From NCBI RefSeq assembly GCF_001417775.1, contig NZ_BBZJ01000028.1, forward strand, positions 62,001 to 126,000: a DNA stretch of 64,000 nt, read 5' to 3'. The translations under genes and the position numbers were made by a program. Positions 11,053 through 19,496 of this stretch are shown here, in pieces. Position 1 is the first letter of the stretch. Every line of letters begins with the position of its first letter. The stretch comes from Streptomyces sp. TP-A0356. Lineage in GTDB: Bacteria; Actinomycetota; Actinomycetes; Streptomycetales; Streptomycetaceae. The notes under the pieces were generated by a model. It saw nothing but the letters and a program-made list of their open reading frames with translations, had not been told where the DNA came from and searched no databases.

Positions 11053-11844
11053 ATGTTCGGGCTCGACCGCGCCAAGAAGGCCGCCGCTGCCGCCATGGCG
11101 ACGGCCGCGGCCGCCACCACCGCGCTGTTGTGCGCCCCCAGTGCCGTCGCCGCGCCCCAGCCGATCGTCGGCGGGACGACGACCACGACGACCGCGTACC
11201 CGTTCATGATGCAGATCACGGACGCCTCCGGCAGCCAGTTCTGCGGCGGCACCCTGGTCGCCGCCAAGAAGGTCGTCACCGCCGCGCACTGCATGGTCGG
11301 CGAGACCACCGGCAGCGTCCGCGTGGTCGGCGGCCGGACCTACCTCAACGGCACGAACGGCACGGTCAGCGGAGTCAGCAGGATCTGGATCGATCCCAGC
11401 TACACGGACGCCACCAACGGCGACGACGTGGCCGTGCTGACCCTGTCGACCTCGATGCCGTACACCCCGGCGTCCTACGTCTCGTCCTCCCGGACGAGCG
11501 TGTACGCGGCCGGCACCACCGCCCGGATCGTCGGCTGGGGCACCACCTCCGCGAACGGCAGCTCCTCCAACCAGCTGCGGACCGCGACCGTGCCGATCGT
11601 GTCCGACACCAGCTGCAAGAGCTCCTACGGCTCCCAATTCGTCCAGAGTGACATGGTGTGCGCCGGATACTCCTCCGGCGGCGTGGACACCTGCCAGGGC
11701 GACAGCGGCGGTCCCCTGCTCATCGGGGGCGTCCTGGCAGGCATCACTTCTTGGGGCAACGGCTGCGCCGAGGCCGGTTACCCGGGTGTCCACACCCGGC
11801 TGACCACCTTCTCCAGCCTGGTGACCGCTCAGGTCAACTCATAG
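11053..11844 (+). CDS. Secreted trypsin-like serine protease
   Basis: A 263-residue S1A (chymotrypsin-fold) protease. The ATG at 11053 follows TTGAGGAGACTC. The signal peptide has KK near its N-terminus, an alanine-rich core and a likely cut around AVAA/PQP. The mature enzyme should begin near IVGG at residue 38, so only a very short propeptide is left. The triad is His79 (VTAAHC), Asp125 (DDVAVL) and Ser218 (CQGDSGGP). Asp212, six residues before the Ser, is the S1-pocket Asp of trypsins, predicting cleavage after Arg/Lys. Six cysteines fit three disulfides. A 16-bp terminator hairpin follows directly. Confidence 0.95.
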   Translation: MFGLDRAKKAAAAAMATAAAATTALLCAPSAVAAPQPIVGGTTTTTTAYPFMMQITDASGSQFCGGTLVAAKKVVTAAHCMVGETTGSVRVVGGRTYLNGTNGTVSGVSRIWIDPSYTDATNGDDVAVLTLSTSMPYTPASYVSSSRTSVYAAGTTARIVGWGTTSANGSSSNQLRTATVPIVSDTSCKSSYGSQFVQSDMVCAGYSSGGVDTCQGDSGGPLLIGGVLAGITSWGNGCAEAGYPGVHTRLTTFSSLVTAQVNS

Positions 11845-11882
11845 CCCCGGCGAACTCCTGAGTACGCCTCAGGTAGATACCA

Positions 11883-11923
11883 GGGGGCGTTGCGGGCCTC
11901 CACGAGCGGCCCGCAACGCCCCC
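11883..11923 (+). terminator. Strong terminator after the trypsin gene
   Basis: A perfect 16-bp stem with a 9-nt loop starts 38 nt past the stop codon. The stem is GC-rich and followed by CCCTCTCC rather than a T-run. Confidence 0.85.
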
Positions 11924-12101
11924 TCTCCACTTCGCACGCGCCGCGAGCCGCTCCCCCGAACCGGCCTGGGTCCGGCGGCCCTCGGGGCCGCTCGATCGGG
12001 TGGAGTTCCTCCCCGACGGTCACGGAACAGCTCAGCTGCCGCAGTTCCATGGCCCCGACTCCAGGGTCCTGTTTCCATGGACCCCGAGGGGAGTGATGGG
12101 C

Positions 12102-12749
12102 ATGGTGTCCACGGACCGTTTCCTGGCCTTCGCCGCGATGTCGCTGCTCGTGATCGTGATCCCGGGCCCGAGCGTGCTGTTCGTCATCGGCCGTGCCCTT
12201 GCGCACGGCCGCCGCACGGCCGTGGCGACCGCGCTCGGCAATGTCTTCGGCTCGTATCTGCTGGTGGTGGCGGTCGCGGTCGGGATCGGCTCGCTGGTCG
12301 AGCGGTCGGTCACCGTCTACCTGACGGTGAAGCTGGCGGGCGCGGCGTATCTGGTCTTCCTGGGCGTACAGGCGTTCCGGCACCGGAAGGAGCTGAAGGC
12401 GTCGGCGATCAGGACGCGGCCGACGGGTCCCGCACGCGGTGACCTGCGCACGGTCCTGGACGGCGTCCTGGTCGGGTTCACCAACCCGAAGGGCGTCGTG
12501 TTCTTCGCCGCCGTGCTCCCCCAGTTCGTGGACCACTCCGCGGGCCATGTGCCGCTGCAGATGCTCCTGCTGGGCCTGGTCCCGATCTCCATCAGCCTGG
12601 TCACGGACACCGTGTGGGGGCTGACCGCGTCCGCGGCCCGCGCCTGGTTCGCCGGCTCGGACCGCCGGCTGTCGCTGATCGGTGGTGCGGGCGGCTGCAC
12701 GATGATCGGGCTGGGGGTGACGGTGGCGGTGACGGGGCGGGCCGACTGA
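12102..12749 (+). CDS. LysE/RhtB-family amino-acid exporter
   Basis: This 215-residue integral membrane protein is at the family's usual size. The signature IPGPSVLFVIGRALAHGRR near the N-terminus is the LysE/RhtB PGP loop, and GFTNPKGVVFFAAVLPQF is the second conserved segment. About six hydrophobic helices can be drawn. Family members export amino acids or homoserine lactones by proton antiport; the substrate here is unknown. I prefer the ATG at 12102, eight nt after GAGGGGAG, over the ATG at 12096, which is too close. It stands alone and converges with the AlkZ-like gene. Confidence 0.9.
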   Translation: MVSTDRFLAFAAMSLLVIVIPGPSVLFVIGRALAHGRRTAVATALGNVFGSYLLVVAVAVGIGSLVERSVTVYLTVKLAGAAYLVFLGVQAFRHRKELKASAIRTRPTGPARGDLRTVLDGVLVGFTNPKGVVFFAAVLPQFVDHSAGHVPLQMLLLGLVPISISLVTDTVWGLTASAARAWFAGSDRRLSLIGGAGGCTMIGLGVTVAVTGRAD

Positions 12750-12753
12750 GACG

Positions 12754-13890
12754 TCACCCTCGTACGACGGTCCCGAACCGGATGTCGCAGGCGGTTCCCG
12801 GATGCATGACCGCGAGCATCCGTTCTCCTTCCTCGGTCACCTCTTTGCGCCGGCCCGTGGTGAGTGTGCCGAAGGGCTCGATGACGAGCGTGCGCTCCTC
12901 CAGCGTCCACACGCCCGCCAGGAAGCCGTCGACGAGGAGCGTGCGGTAGGCCTGGTTGCCCGCCCAGCTACGGCCCTTGAGGTCGGCAGGCACCACGCGG
13001 GTGCGGTCGGCGTGCGAGAGAAGCAGGTTGTCGAACTCGGGCAGGAAGCGCGGCGGGGCGGGGGTGTCCGGGTCGGGCCGGGGCGCGTCGGGAAGGTCGA
13101 ACAGTTCGACGCCGTTCGCATCGCGGAAGGTGACGAGCCGCGGGCGCAGGCGTTCGAAGGTCGCGCGCAGACGGGTCAGACCGGCCCAGGTCTGCATGTC
13201 CTTGACGGATGCCGGCCCGAACGCGGCGAGGTAGCGCAGGACGGTGGCGTCCGGGGCGGGGGCCGGCTCCGCGGGGCGGCCGAGCCAGTGCTCGGCGGTG
13301 GTGAGCGCGACCTGGCCGCTCCTGCCCCACAGGCCGCGCGGGGTGACCTGCACGAGCGGCAGCAGGCAACGGGCGGCGAGGGCGAGTGCCTGGGGGTCGG
13401 CGCCCGGCCACTCGGCGAGCAGCGCCTCACGCAACTGCTTCATGGTGCGCGGTTCCGCCTCGACCAGTTCGCGGGCGAGCGCGGCGAGCCGGTCCAGGTC
13501 CACCCCGGCGAGCCCCTTGCGGAAGAGGCCGAGTTCGCGGTCGCGCGCGGGCTGCACCAGCGGGCGCAGGGTGAGGCAGTCCTCGGCGGTGTGGGTGTGG
13601 ATGGTGGAGCGCATGGTGACGATGCGGACCACCTCCCGGTCGGCCATGAGCCGCGAGAGATCCGTCGGCGCGAAGCCCTCCAGACGGGCGGCGAGCGCGT
13701 AGTAGGGAGGCCGGACGTTCTGGGCCTGGAGCCCGAGGAGGTGTCGGACGGCCGCCTTCGCGGACAGCGTCGAGCGGCGCAGCAGGAGCTGACGGTCGAG
13801 GGTGGCGCGATTGAGGGCGCGGGGGTTCAGGACGGGGGCCGTCGCCGTCGTCCCGGCCGGCTTCCGTGTCGCGGGGCTCGTCTTCGTCAT
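12754..13890 (-). CDS. AlkZ-like winged-helix DNA glycosylase family protein
   Basis: A 378-residue protein of the HTH_42 / winged-helix DNA-binding family that contains AlkZ. AlkZ of the azinomycin producer unhooks DNA interstrand crosslinks. The N-terminal block ALNRATLDRQLLLRR followed by LLGLQAQ aligns with that family, and Q-A-Q fits the catalytic Q-phi-Q motif. Three winged-helix modules seem present, with MRSTIHTHTAEDC conserved. The start is put at the ATG at 13890, because the upstream extension is proline/glycine-rich and without family resemblance. There is no biosynthetic cluster nearby, so it is probably a general AZL paralogue rather than a self-resistance gene. Confidence 0.8.
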   Translation of the reverse strand: MTKTSPATRKPAGTTATAPVLNPRALNRATLDRQLLLRRSTLSAKAAVRHLLGLQAQNVRPPYYALAARLEGFAPTDLSRLMADREVVRIVTMRSTIHTHTAEDCLTLRPLVQPARDRELGLFRKGLAGVDLDRLAALARELVEAEPRTMKQLREALLAEWPGADPQALALAARCLLPLVQVTPRGLWGRSGQVALTTAEHWLGRPAEPAPAPDATVLRYLAAFGPASVKDMQTWAGLTRLRATFERLRPRLVTFRDANGVELFDLPDAPRPDPDTPAPPRFLPEFDNLLLSHADRTRVVPADLKGRSWAGNQAYRTLLVDGFLAGVWTLEERTLVIEPFGTLTTGRRKEVTEEGERMLAVMHPGTACDIRFGTVVRG

Positions 13891-14160
13891 GCCGTGCACG
13901 CTAACCGGGCTTGCGGACAGCCACGGTCCGCAACTGACACCGGCACGGCCGCCGTGGCGAGACCGGCGGGCATGCCGCACGGCCTGATGGCGGGCTTGGC
14001 CGGCCCAGCGCTCGCCGGGTCCTTCGGCCTCGCGCCCGGCGACACCCTCCTCCGCTGCACCGACGGACCGGCCGAGGCCCGCACCGGGCCCTGCCCAAGG
14101 TGACCGTCCCGCAAGGACCTTCACCGTCCAGGGCAGGGCGTTCCGGGTGTTTCGGGCCGT

Positions 14161-15006
14161 TCAGTGTGTGGAGAGCATGCCTTCGCGCAGGCGCGCGAGG
14201 GTGCGGGAGAGCAGGCGGGAGACATGCATCTGGGAGATGCCGAGGCGTTCGCCGATCTGGGCCTGGGTGAGCTCCTCGACGAACCGCCAGTGGATGATCT
14301 GCCGGTCCCGCTCGTCGAGGTCGGCGATCATCGGTGCCAGGGCGTGGAAGTCCTCCACCAGCTCAAGGGCGGCGTCGTCGGTGCCGATGAAGTCGGCCAG
14401 CACGGTCTCGCCCTCCTCGCTGCTGTTGATGGCGGCGTCCAGGGACGAGGAGTTGTAGCCGTTGGAGGCCAGCCTGGCCTCGATCACCTCCTCCTCGGAC
14501 AGGCACATCAGCTCGGCCAGCTCCTTGACCGTGGGCGTACGTCCCAGGCGGCCGCCGAGCTCCTCGGTGGCGCGGGCGAGCTGCACCCGGGCTTCCTGCA
14601 GGCGCCGCGGTACATGCACGGCCCAGGAGGTGTCACGGAAGAACCGCTTGATCTCGCCGACGATGTAGGGCACGGCGAACGAGGTGAACTCCACCTCCCG
14701 TGAGAGCTCGAACCGGTCGATCGCCTTGATCAGGCCGATCATGCCGACCTGGACGATGTCCTCCATCTCCTCCGGCCCTCGGCTGCGGAACCGCGCAGCC
14801 GCGAAGCGGACCAGGGACATGTTCATCTCGATCAGCGTGTTGCGTGCGTACTGGAACTCGGGCGTGCCCTCCTCCAGCACCGTCAACCGGTCGAAGAACT
14901 GCTTCGACAGCTCTCGGGCGTCCCTCGGTGCGACCGTGGACGGATCGGCGACCTCCGGCAACTCGGTCACACCCGTGTCCACCTTCGCCATCGCCATGGC
15001 CGTCAT
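14161..15006 (-). CDS. SigB/SigF-family RNA polymerase sigma factor
   Basis: A 281-residue alternative sigma factor of group 3 (stress/sporulation type). Region 2 holds DIVQVGMIGLIKAIDRF followed by FTSFAVPYIVGEIKRFFRD. Region 3 holds VPRRLQEARVQL. Region 4 holds ERLGISQMHVSRLLSRTLARL. The start is the ATG at 15006, with GGGAGGGG seven nt upstream. Such factors are usually held by an RsbW-type anti-sigma kinase; none is adjacent, though an RsbW-like ATPase lies at 29564. Which Streptomyces paralogue it is cannot be told from sequence alone. Confidence 0.92.
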   Translation of the reverse strand: MTAMAMAKVDTGVTELPEVADPSTVAPRDARELSKQFFDRLTVLEEGTPEFQYARNTLIEMNMSLVRFAAARFRSRGPEEMEDIVQVGMIGLIKAIDRFELSREVEFTSFAVPYIVGEIKRFFRDTSWAVHVPRRLQEARVQLARATEELGGRLGRTPTVKELAELMCLSEEEVIEARLASNGYNSSSLDAAINSSEEGETVLADFIGTDDAALELVEDFHALAPMIADLDERDRQIIHWRFVEELTQAQIGERLGISQMHVSRLLSRTLARLREGMLSTH

Positions 15007-15213
15007 CGCGTTCCCCTCCCAAAAGTAGCGGGCCACCGTCTCGGCCCCTGTGGGCCGATGACGCGTCTACCCCCACTCCGGACGACCATGCGCGGGAACC
15101 CACGAGGTGGCGCTTCTCGGCCAGGGTGAGGGGTCGTCGACGCTCTCAAGGAGCGCCGGCACCGGGCAGGGCCGAGCCCGGCACCGTGTACCGGCCCTGA
15201 CACCGCACCGGGC

Positions 15214-16437
15214 TCAGCGCAGCCGCACCGGGATCTCCCGGTAGCCGTACGCGATGAACGACTGGACCTGCTCGACCGGGCCGTCGGGGCTCAGCCCGGG
15301 GAAGCGGCCGAAGAGCGCGGGCAGGGCGATCTGGGCCTCCAGGCGGGCCAGCGGGGCGCCGACGCAGTAGTGGACGCCGTGTCCGAAGGCGAGGTGTTCC
15401 TTGTCTGCACGGGTGACGTCGAAGCGGCCCGCGCTCTCGCCGTGCCGGAGCGGGTCGAGTCCGGCCGCCAGGTACGTCGCGAAGATGGCGTCGCCACGGG
15501 CGATCAGGGTCCCGTCCGGGAGCGTGATGTCCTCGACGGCGTACCGCAGCGGCAGGTTCGCGATCGAAGGGGCCCAGCGCAGGGTCTCCTCGATGACCTC
15601 GCTCCAGTCCACTTCGCCCGCGCGGACGCGGGCGAGCTGGTCGGGGTGGCCGAGCAGCGCGTGGACCGCGTTGCCGATCAGATTGACCGTGGTCTCATGA
15701 CCGGCGCCGATGACCAGCAGAAGCGTGTCGATCAGCTCGATCTCGCTCAGGCGGGAGCCCTCCTCGTCCCGAGCGGCGATGAGGGCGCTTATCATGTCGT
15801 CCCCGGGCCGCCGCCGCTTGTCGGCGACCAGTCCGGCGAGCAGCGCGTGCACCTCGTGCCAGGTGGCCATGGCCTGCTCGGGCGTCACGGTGGTGGAGAC
15901 GTTGGCCTCGATCAGACGCGCCAGGTCGGCCTGCCGGTCCTCGGGGAGCCCGAACATCTCGCAGATCAGCCGCATCGGCAGTGGATGCGCGTAGGCGGCA
16001 CGTAAGTCGGCCCGGCCGTCGGGCAGTTCGGCCATACGGTCGAGGAGCTCCGTGGCGATCTCCACGATGCGCGGCCGCAGCGCGTCCGTACGGCGTTTGG
16101 TGAACGCCGGCGCGACCAGCTTGCGCAGCCGCCGGTGGTCGCTGCCGTAGGCGGTGAACATGTTGCTCACCCCGACCCAGGAGTTGATCCAGGTATCGCG
16201 GTACTCGCCGGCGATCCAGGCCGGCCAGTGCAGTCGGGGGTTCTTGGAGACGCGTTCGTCGGCCAGGAGTTGCTTGAGGACGTCGTACCGCGTGGGTGCC
16301 CAGGCCCTGATGCCGGCGGGCAGTTCGACGAGGGCGGCGGCTCCCCGCTCGCGCAACAGGGCGGCCTCGCCGTGGAGGTCGGCGCCCGCGGGGTCGATGA
16401 CGTACGGCTTGTCCTGCACGAGAGCTCCTGTCGTCAT
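15214..16437 (-). CDS. Cytochrome P450
   Basis: A 407-residue soluble class I bacterial P450. The I-helix is LLVIGAGHETTVN, with the acid/Thr oxygen-activating pair. The ExxR of helix K is EETLRW. The haem-binding loop is FGHGVHYCVGAPLAR, with the thiolate Cys. The closest resemblance is to the CYP105/107-type Streptomyces enzymes; substrate is unknown. There is no ferredoxin or reductase gene beside it, so it must borrow electrons from elsewhere. The start ATG at 16437 follows AGGTGGTGATCC. No cluster context suggests a pathway. Confidence 0.93.
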   Translation of the reverse strand: MTTGALVQDKPYVIDPAGADLHGEAALLRERGAAALVELPAGIRAWAPTRYDVLKQLLADERVSKNPRLHWPAWIAGEYRDTWINSWVGVSNMFTAYGSDHRRLRKLVAPAFTKRRTDALRPRIVEIATELLDRMAELPDGRADLRAAYAHPLPMRLICEMFGLPEDRQADLARLIEANVSTTVTPEQAMATWHEVHALLAGLVADKRRRPGDDMISALIAARDEEGSRLSEIELIDTLLLVIGAGHETTVNLIGNAVHALLGHPDQLARVRAGEVDWSEVIEETLRWAPSIANLPLRYAVEDITLPDGTLIARGDAIFATYLAAGLDPLRHGESAGRFDVTRADKEHLAFGHGVHYCVGAPLARLEAQIALPALFGRFPGLSPDGPVEQVQSFIAYGYREIPVRLR

Positions 16438-16680
16438 GGATCACCACCTGGCTGCGGTGTGGGCGACCCCGGGGCGTCACCAGGCTAGGGCGCCGCGGTG
16501 GCGAGGGCGGTGTCGGCCGCCCGATCACCACCCCCGCGAGAGGCGGGGCGGAGCCACGAGCACCGGAGACCGAGCTGCCGGGGGACGCCGGGTTCGTCGA
16601 GGTCGCCCGGCTCGTGCGCGCGGCCGATGAGCGGGAGAACACCCCACAGGCGTGTCTCCTCGCCCGCAGGGCCGCCCGAC

Positions 16681-17832
16681 TCAGGCGACCGACCCGATCC
16701 GCCCGGCCGTGCGCGGTGTCGCGTCGTGGTGGATCGGGGTGTGGGCACCGGTGAGGGGGACGCCAGTGCCGCCACGACGGCCCGCGACGATCTCCGAGGC
16801 GATGGACAGGGCGGTCTCCTCGGGCGTACGGGCGCCGAGGTCGAGGCCGATGGGGGACCTCAGGCGCGCCAGCTCCAACTCGGTGACACCGGCTTCGCGC
16901 AGGCGCTCGTTGCGGTCCAGGTGGGTGCGGCGCGAGCCCATCGCGCCGACGTAGGCGACCGGAAGCCTGAGCGCCAGCCGCAGCAGCGGTATGTCGAACT
17001 TGGCGTCGTGGGTGAGCACGCACAGCACCGTGCGGCCGTCGACCTCCGTGCGCTCCAGGTATCGGTGCGGCCACTCCACGACGATGTCGTCGGCCTCCGG
17101 GAAGCGGGCGCGGGTGGCGAAGACGGGGCGCGCGTCACAGACCGTGACGTGGTGACCGAGGAACTTGCCGATGCGGACCAGCGCGGAGGCGAAGTCGATC
17201 GCGCCGAACACGATCATCCGCGGCGGGGGGACGGACGACTCGACCAGGACCGTGAGCGGGGCTCCGCAGCGTGAGCCCCGCTCGCCGATCTCCAGGGTGC
17301 CGGTGCGGCCCGCGTCCAGGAAGGCGCCCGCCTCGGCGGCCACCGTGCGGTCCAGTTCGGGGTGGGCGCCGAAGCCGCCCTCGTACCCGCCGTCGGGACG
17401 TACGAGCAGTGCCCGGCCCAGCAGTTCGGCCGGCCCCGTCACGATCCGTGCGACCGCCCCGGGTGACCCGGATGCCGCGGCGGCCAGCGCGGACGCGAGC
17501 ACCGGACGGGCGGGGTCGGCCGCCCGGACCGGGGTGACGAGGATGTCGATCACGCCGCCACAGGTCAGACCGACGGCGAAGGCGTCCTCGTCGCTGTACC
17601 CGAAGCGCTCCAGGACGGTTTCGCCGTCCTGGAGTGCCTGTTGGCACAGGTCGTACACGGCTCCCTCCACACAGCCGCCGGAGACCGAGCCGATCGCCGT
17701 GCCGTCGGCGTCCACCGCGAGGGCGGCGCCGGGCATGCGGGGGGCGCTGCCGCCGACCGCCACCACGGTGGCGACGGCGAAGTCGCGTCCCTGCTCGACC
17801 CACCGGTGCAGCTCGTCGGCGATGTCCAGCAT
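16681..17832 (-). CDS. xdhC: XdhC/CoxI-family molybdenum cofactor chaperone
   Basis: A 383-residue protein that, by family knowledge, binds molybdopterin cofactor, promotes its sulfuration and inserts it into xanthine dehydrogenase. The N-terminal XdhC/CoxI domain shows ATVVAVGGSAPRMPGAALAV, then SVSGGCVEGAV with the conserved Cys, and GLTCGG. The C-terminal Rossmann-like domain has MIVFGAIDFASAL, AYVGAMGSRRTH and SPIGLDLGARTPEETALSI. It starts 48 nt after the permease stop with AAGGAGA, so it closes the xdh operon. B. subtilis PucA is the analogous protein. Confidence 0.93.
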   Translation of the reverse strand: MLDIADELHRWVEQGRDFAVATVVAVGGSAPRMPGAALAVDADGTAIGSVSGGCVEGAVYDLCQQALQDGETVLERFGYSDEDAFAVGLTCGGVIDILVTPVRAADPARPVLASALAAAASGSPGAVARIVTGPAELLGRALLVRPDGGYEGGFGAHPELDRTVAAEAGAFLDAGRTGTLEIGERGSRCGAPLTVLVESSVPPPRMIVFGAIDFASALVRIGKFLGHHVTVCDARPVFATRARFPEADDIVVEWPHRYLERTEVDGRTVLCVLTHDAKFDIPLLRLALRLPVAYVGAMGSRRTHLDRNERLREAGVTELELARLRSPIGLDLGARTPEETALSIASEIVAGRRGGTGVPLTGAHTPIHHDATPRTAGRIGSVA

Positions 17833-17880
17833 CTCTCGGTCTCCTTAACGGCTGGTGCGGTCAGGACTGTCTAGGGCGCT

Positions 17881-19338
17881 CTAGTGGGCGCCCAGCCAGC
17901 TCTCGATCGGGTTGAGGGCGAAGTAGACCAGGAAGATCACCGCCAGGCCCCACATGAAGGCGCCGATCTCGCGTGCCTTGCCCTGGGCGGCCTTGATGGC
18001 GACGTACGAGACGACACCCGCGGCGACACCGGTGGTGATGGTGTACGTGAACGGCATGAGGACCACGGTCAGGAAGACCGGGATCGCGGTGGCGCGGTCG
18101 GCCCAGTCCACATGACGGGCGTTCATCAGCATCAGCGCGCCGATGACGACCAGGGCGGCCGAGGCCACCTCCTGGGGGACGATCGCCGTCAGCGGGGTGA
18201 AGAACAGGCAGGCCGCGAAGAACAGGCCGGTGACGACGGAGGCGAGCCCGGTGCGCGCGCCCTCGCCCACGCCGGTCGCCGACTCGATGAAGACGGTCTG
18301 GCCGGAGCCGCCCGCCACACCGCCGATCGCACCGCCCGCGCCGTCGATGAACAGCGCCTTGGACAGGCCGGGCATCCGGCCCTTGTCGTCGGCGAGCCCG
18401 GCCTCGGTGCCGACGCCGATGATGGTGGCCATCGCGTCGAAGAAGCCGGCGAGCACGAGCGTGAAGACGATCATGCCGACGGTCATGACGCCGACCTTGC
18501 CCCAACCGCCGAACTCGACGTGTCCGAAGAGCGAGAAGTCGGGCATCGAGACCGCGCTGCCGTGCAGTTCGGGGGCACCGCTCGCCCAGGCGCCGGCCTT
18601 GATCACCCCGGCGGCGTTGAGGACCGCGGCGACGACCGTGCCACTGACGATGCCGATCAGGATGGCGCCGGGGACGTCACGGGCCTGGAGCATGAAGATC
18701 AGCAGCAGGGTGCCGGCGAAGAGGAGGACGGGCCAGCCGGTGAGCTGTCCCGCGGGGCCGAGGCTGACCGGGGTGGCCTTGCCCTGGTGCACGAAGCCGG
18801 ACTTGTAGAAGCCGATGAGGGCGATGAACAGGCCTATGCCCATGGTGATCCCGTGCTTGAGCGCCAACGGGATCGCGTTCATGATCATCTCGCGCAGGCC
18901 GGTGACGACCAGGAGCATGATGACCACGCCGTACAGCACGCACATGCCCATGGCCTGCGGCCAGGTCATCTGCGGGGCGACCTGGGAGGACAGGACCCCG
19001 GAGACGGACAGTCCGGCGGCGAGGGCGAGCGGCACCTTGCCGACGAAACCCATCAGCAGCGTGGTGCAGGCCGCCGCGAACGCGGTGGCGGTGATCAGGG
19101 CCTTCTGGCCGAGCGTGTCCCCGGCCGCGTCCTTGCCGGACAGGATCACGGGGTTGAGCAGCAGGATGTACGCCATCGCCATGAAGGTGGTGACGCCGCC
19201 GCGCACCTCACGCGCGACCGTGGATTCCCGCTGGGATATGTGGAAGTACCGGTCGAGCCAGGACCGGCCGGCCGGGACGCGGGTTCCCGCACCCGCGTCC
19301 TCGGCGACGGATCTGGGCTCCACTGACTGCTGGGTCAT
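17881..19338 (-). CDS. NCS2-family purine permease (AzgA-like)
   Basis: This 485-residue transporter has about 12-14 hydrophobic segments. GVTTFMAMAYILLLNPVIL at the N-terminus and GLFFAACLFFTPL are typical of the AzgA branch of NCS2, whose known members carry adenine, guanine or hypoxanthine by proton symport. GSGQTVFIESATGVGEGARTG is the conserved substrate-binding region. The start is the ATG at 19338, eight nt after GGGAGA; an in-frame ATG 15 nt earlier is less well placed. Its position between xanthine dehydrogenase and XdhC supports purine uptake. Confidence 0.9.
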   Translation of the reverse strand: MTQQSVEPRSVAEDAGAGTRVPAGRSWLDRYFHISQRESTVAREVRGGVTTFMAMAYILLLNPVILSGKDAAGDTLGQKALITATAFAAACTTLLMGFVGKVPLALAAGLSVSGVLSSQVAPQMTWPQAMGMCVLYGVVIMLLVVTGLREMIMNAIPLALKHGITMGIGLFIALIGFYKSGFVHQGKATPVSLGPAGQLTGWPVLLFAGTLLLIFMLQARDVPGAILIGIVSGTVVAAVLNAAGVIKAGAWASGAPELHGSAVSMPDFSLFGHVEFGGWGKVGVMTVGMIVFTLVLAGFFDAMATIIGVGTEAGLADDKGRMPGLSKALFIDGAGGAIGGVAGGSGQTVFIESATGVGEGARTGLASVVTGLFFAACLFFTPLTAIVPQEVASAALVVIGALMLMNARHVDWADRATAIPVFLTVVLMPFTYTITTGVAAGVVSYVAIKAAQGKAREIGAFMWGLAVIFLVYFALNPIESWLGAH

Positions 19339-19447
19339 GGTGCCATCTCCCAAGGTTCATAGGGGCACCCGCGCTTTGCCTTCGGCGACTTCGCGGGATT
19401 TGGGATCTGCACGACCCGGGGGACGGCCCGAGACGAACATCGGGGGG

Positions 19448-19469
19448 TCCGGGGGACGGAGCCCCCGGA
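19448..19469 (-). terminator. Terminator-like hairpin after the xdh molybdopterin subunit
   Basis: TCCGGGGG pairs perfectly with CCCCCGGA around a 6-nt loop. It lies 28 nt past the molybdenum-subunit stop and 110 nt upstream of the permease start, so permease-xdhC may be partly or fully independent of the enzyme genes. Confidence 0.6.
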
Positions 19470-19496
19470 GTGGTTCACCTGCTCAACCCCGGAGGG

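Noticed and set aside
13891-14160. Possible N-terminal extension of the AlkZ-like protein to 14124
   Set aside because: The extra 78 residues are Gly/Arg/Pro-rich with no family match, and there is no Shine-Dalgarno at the upstream start.
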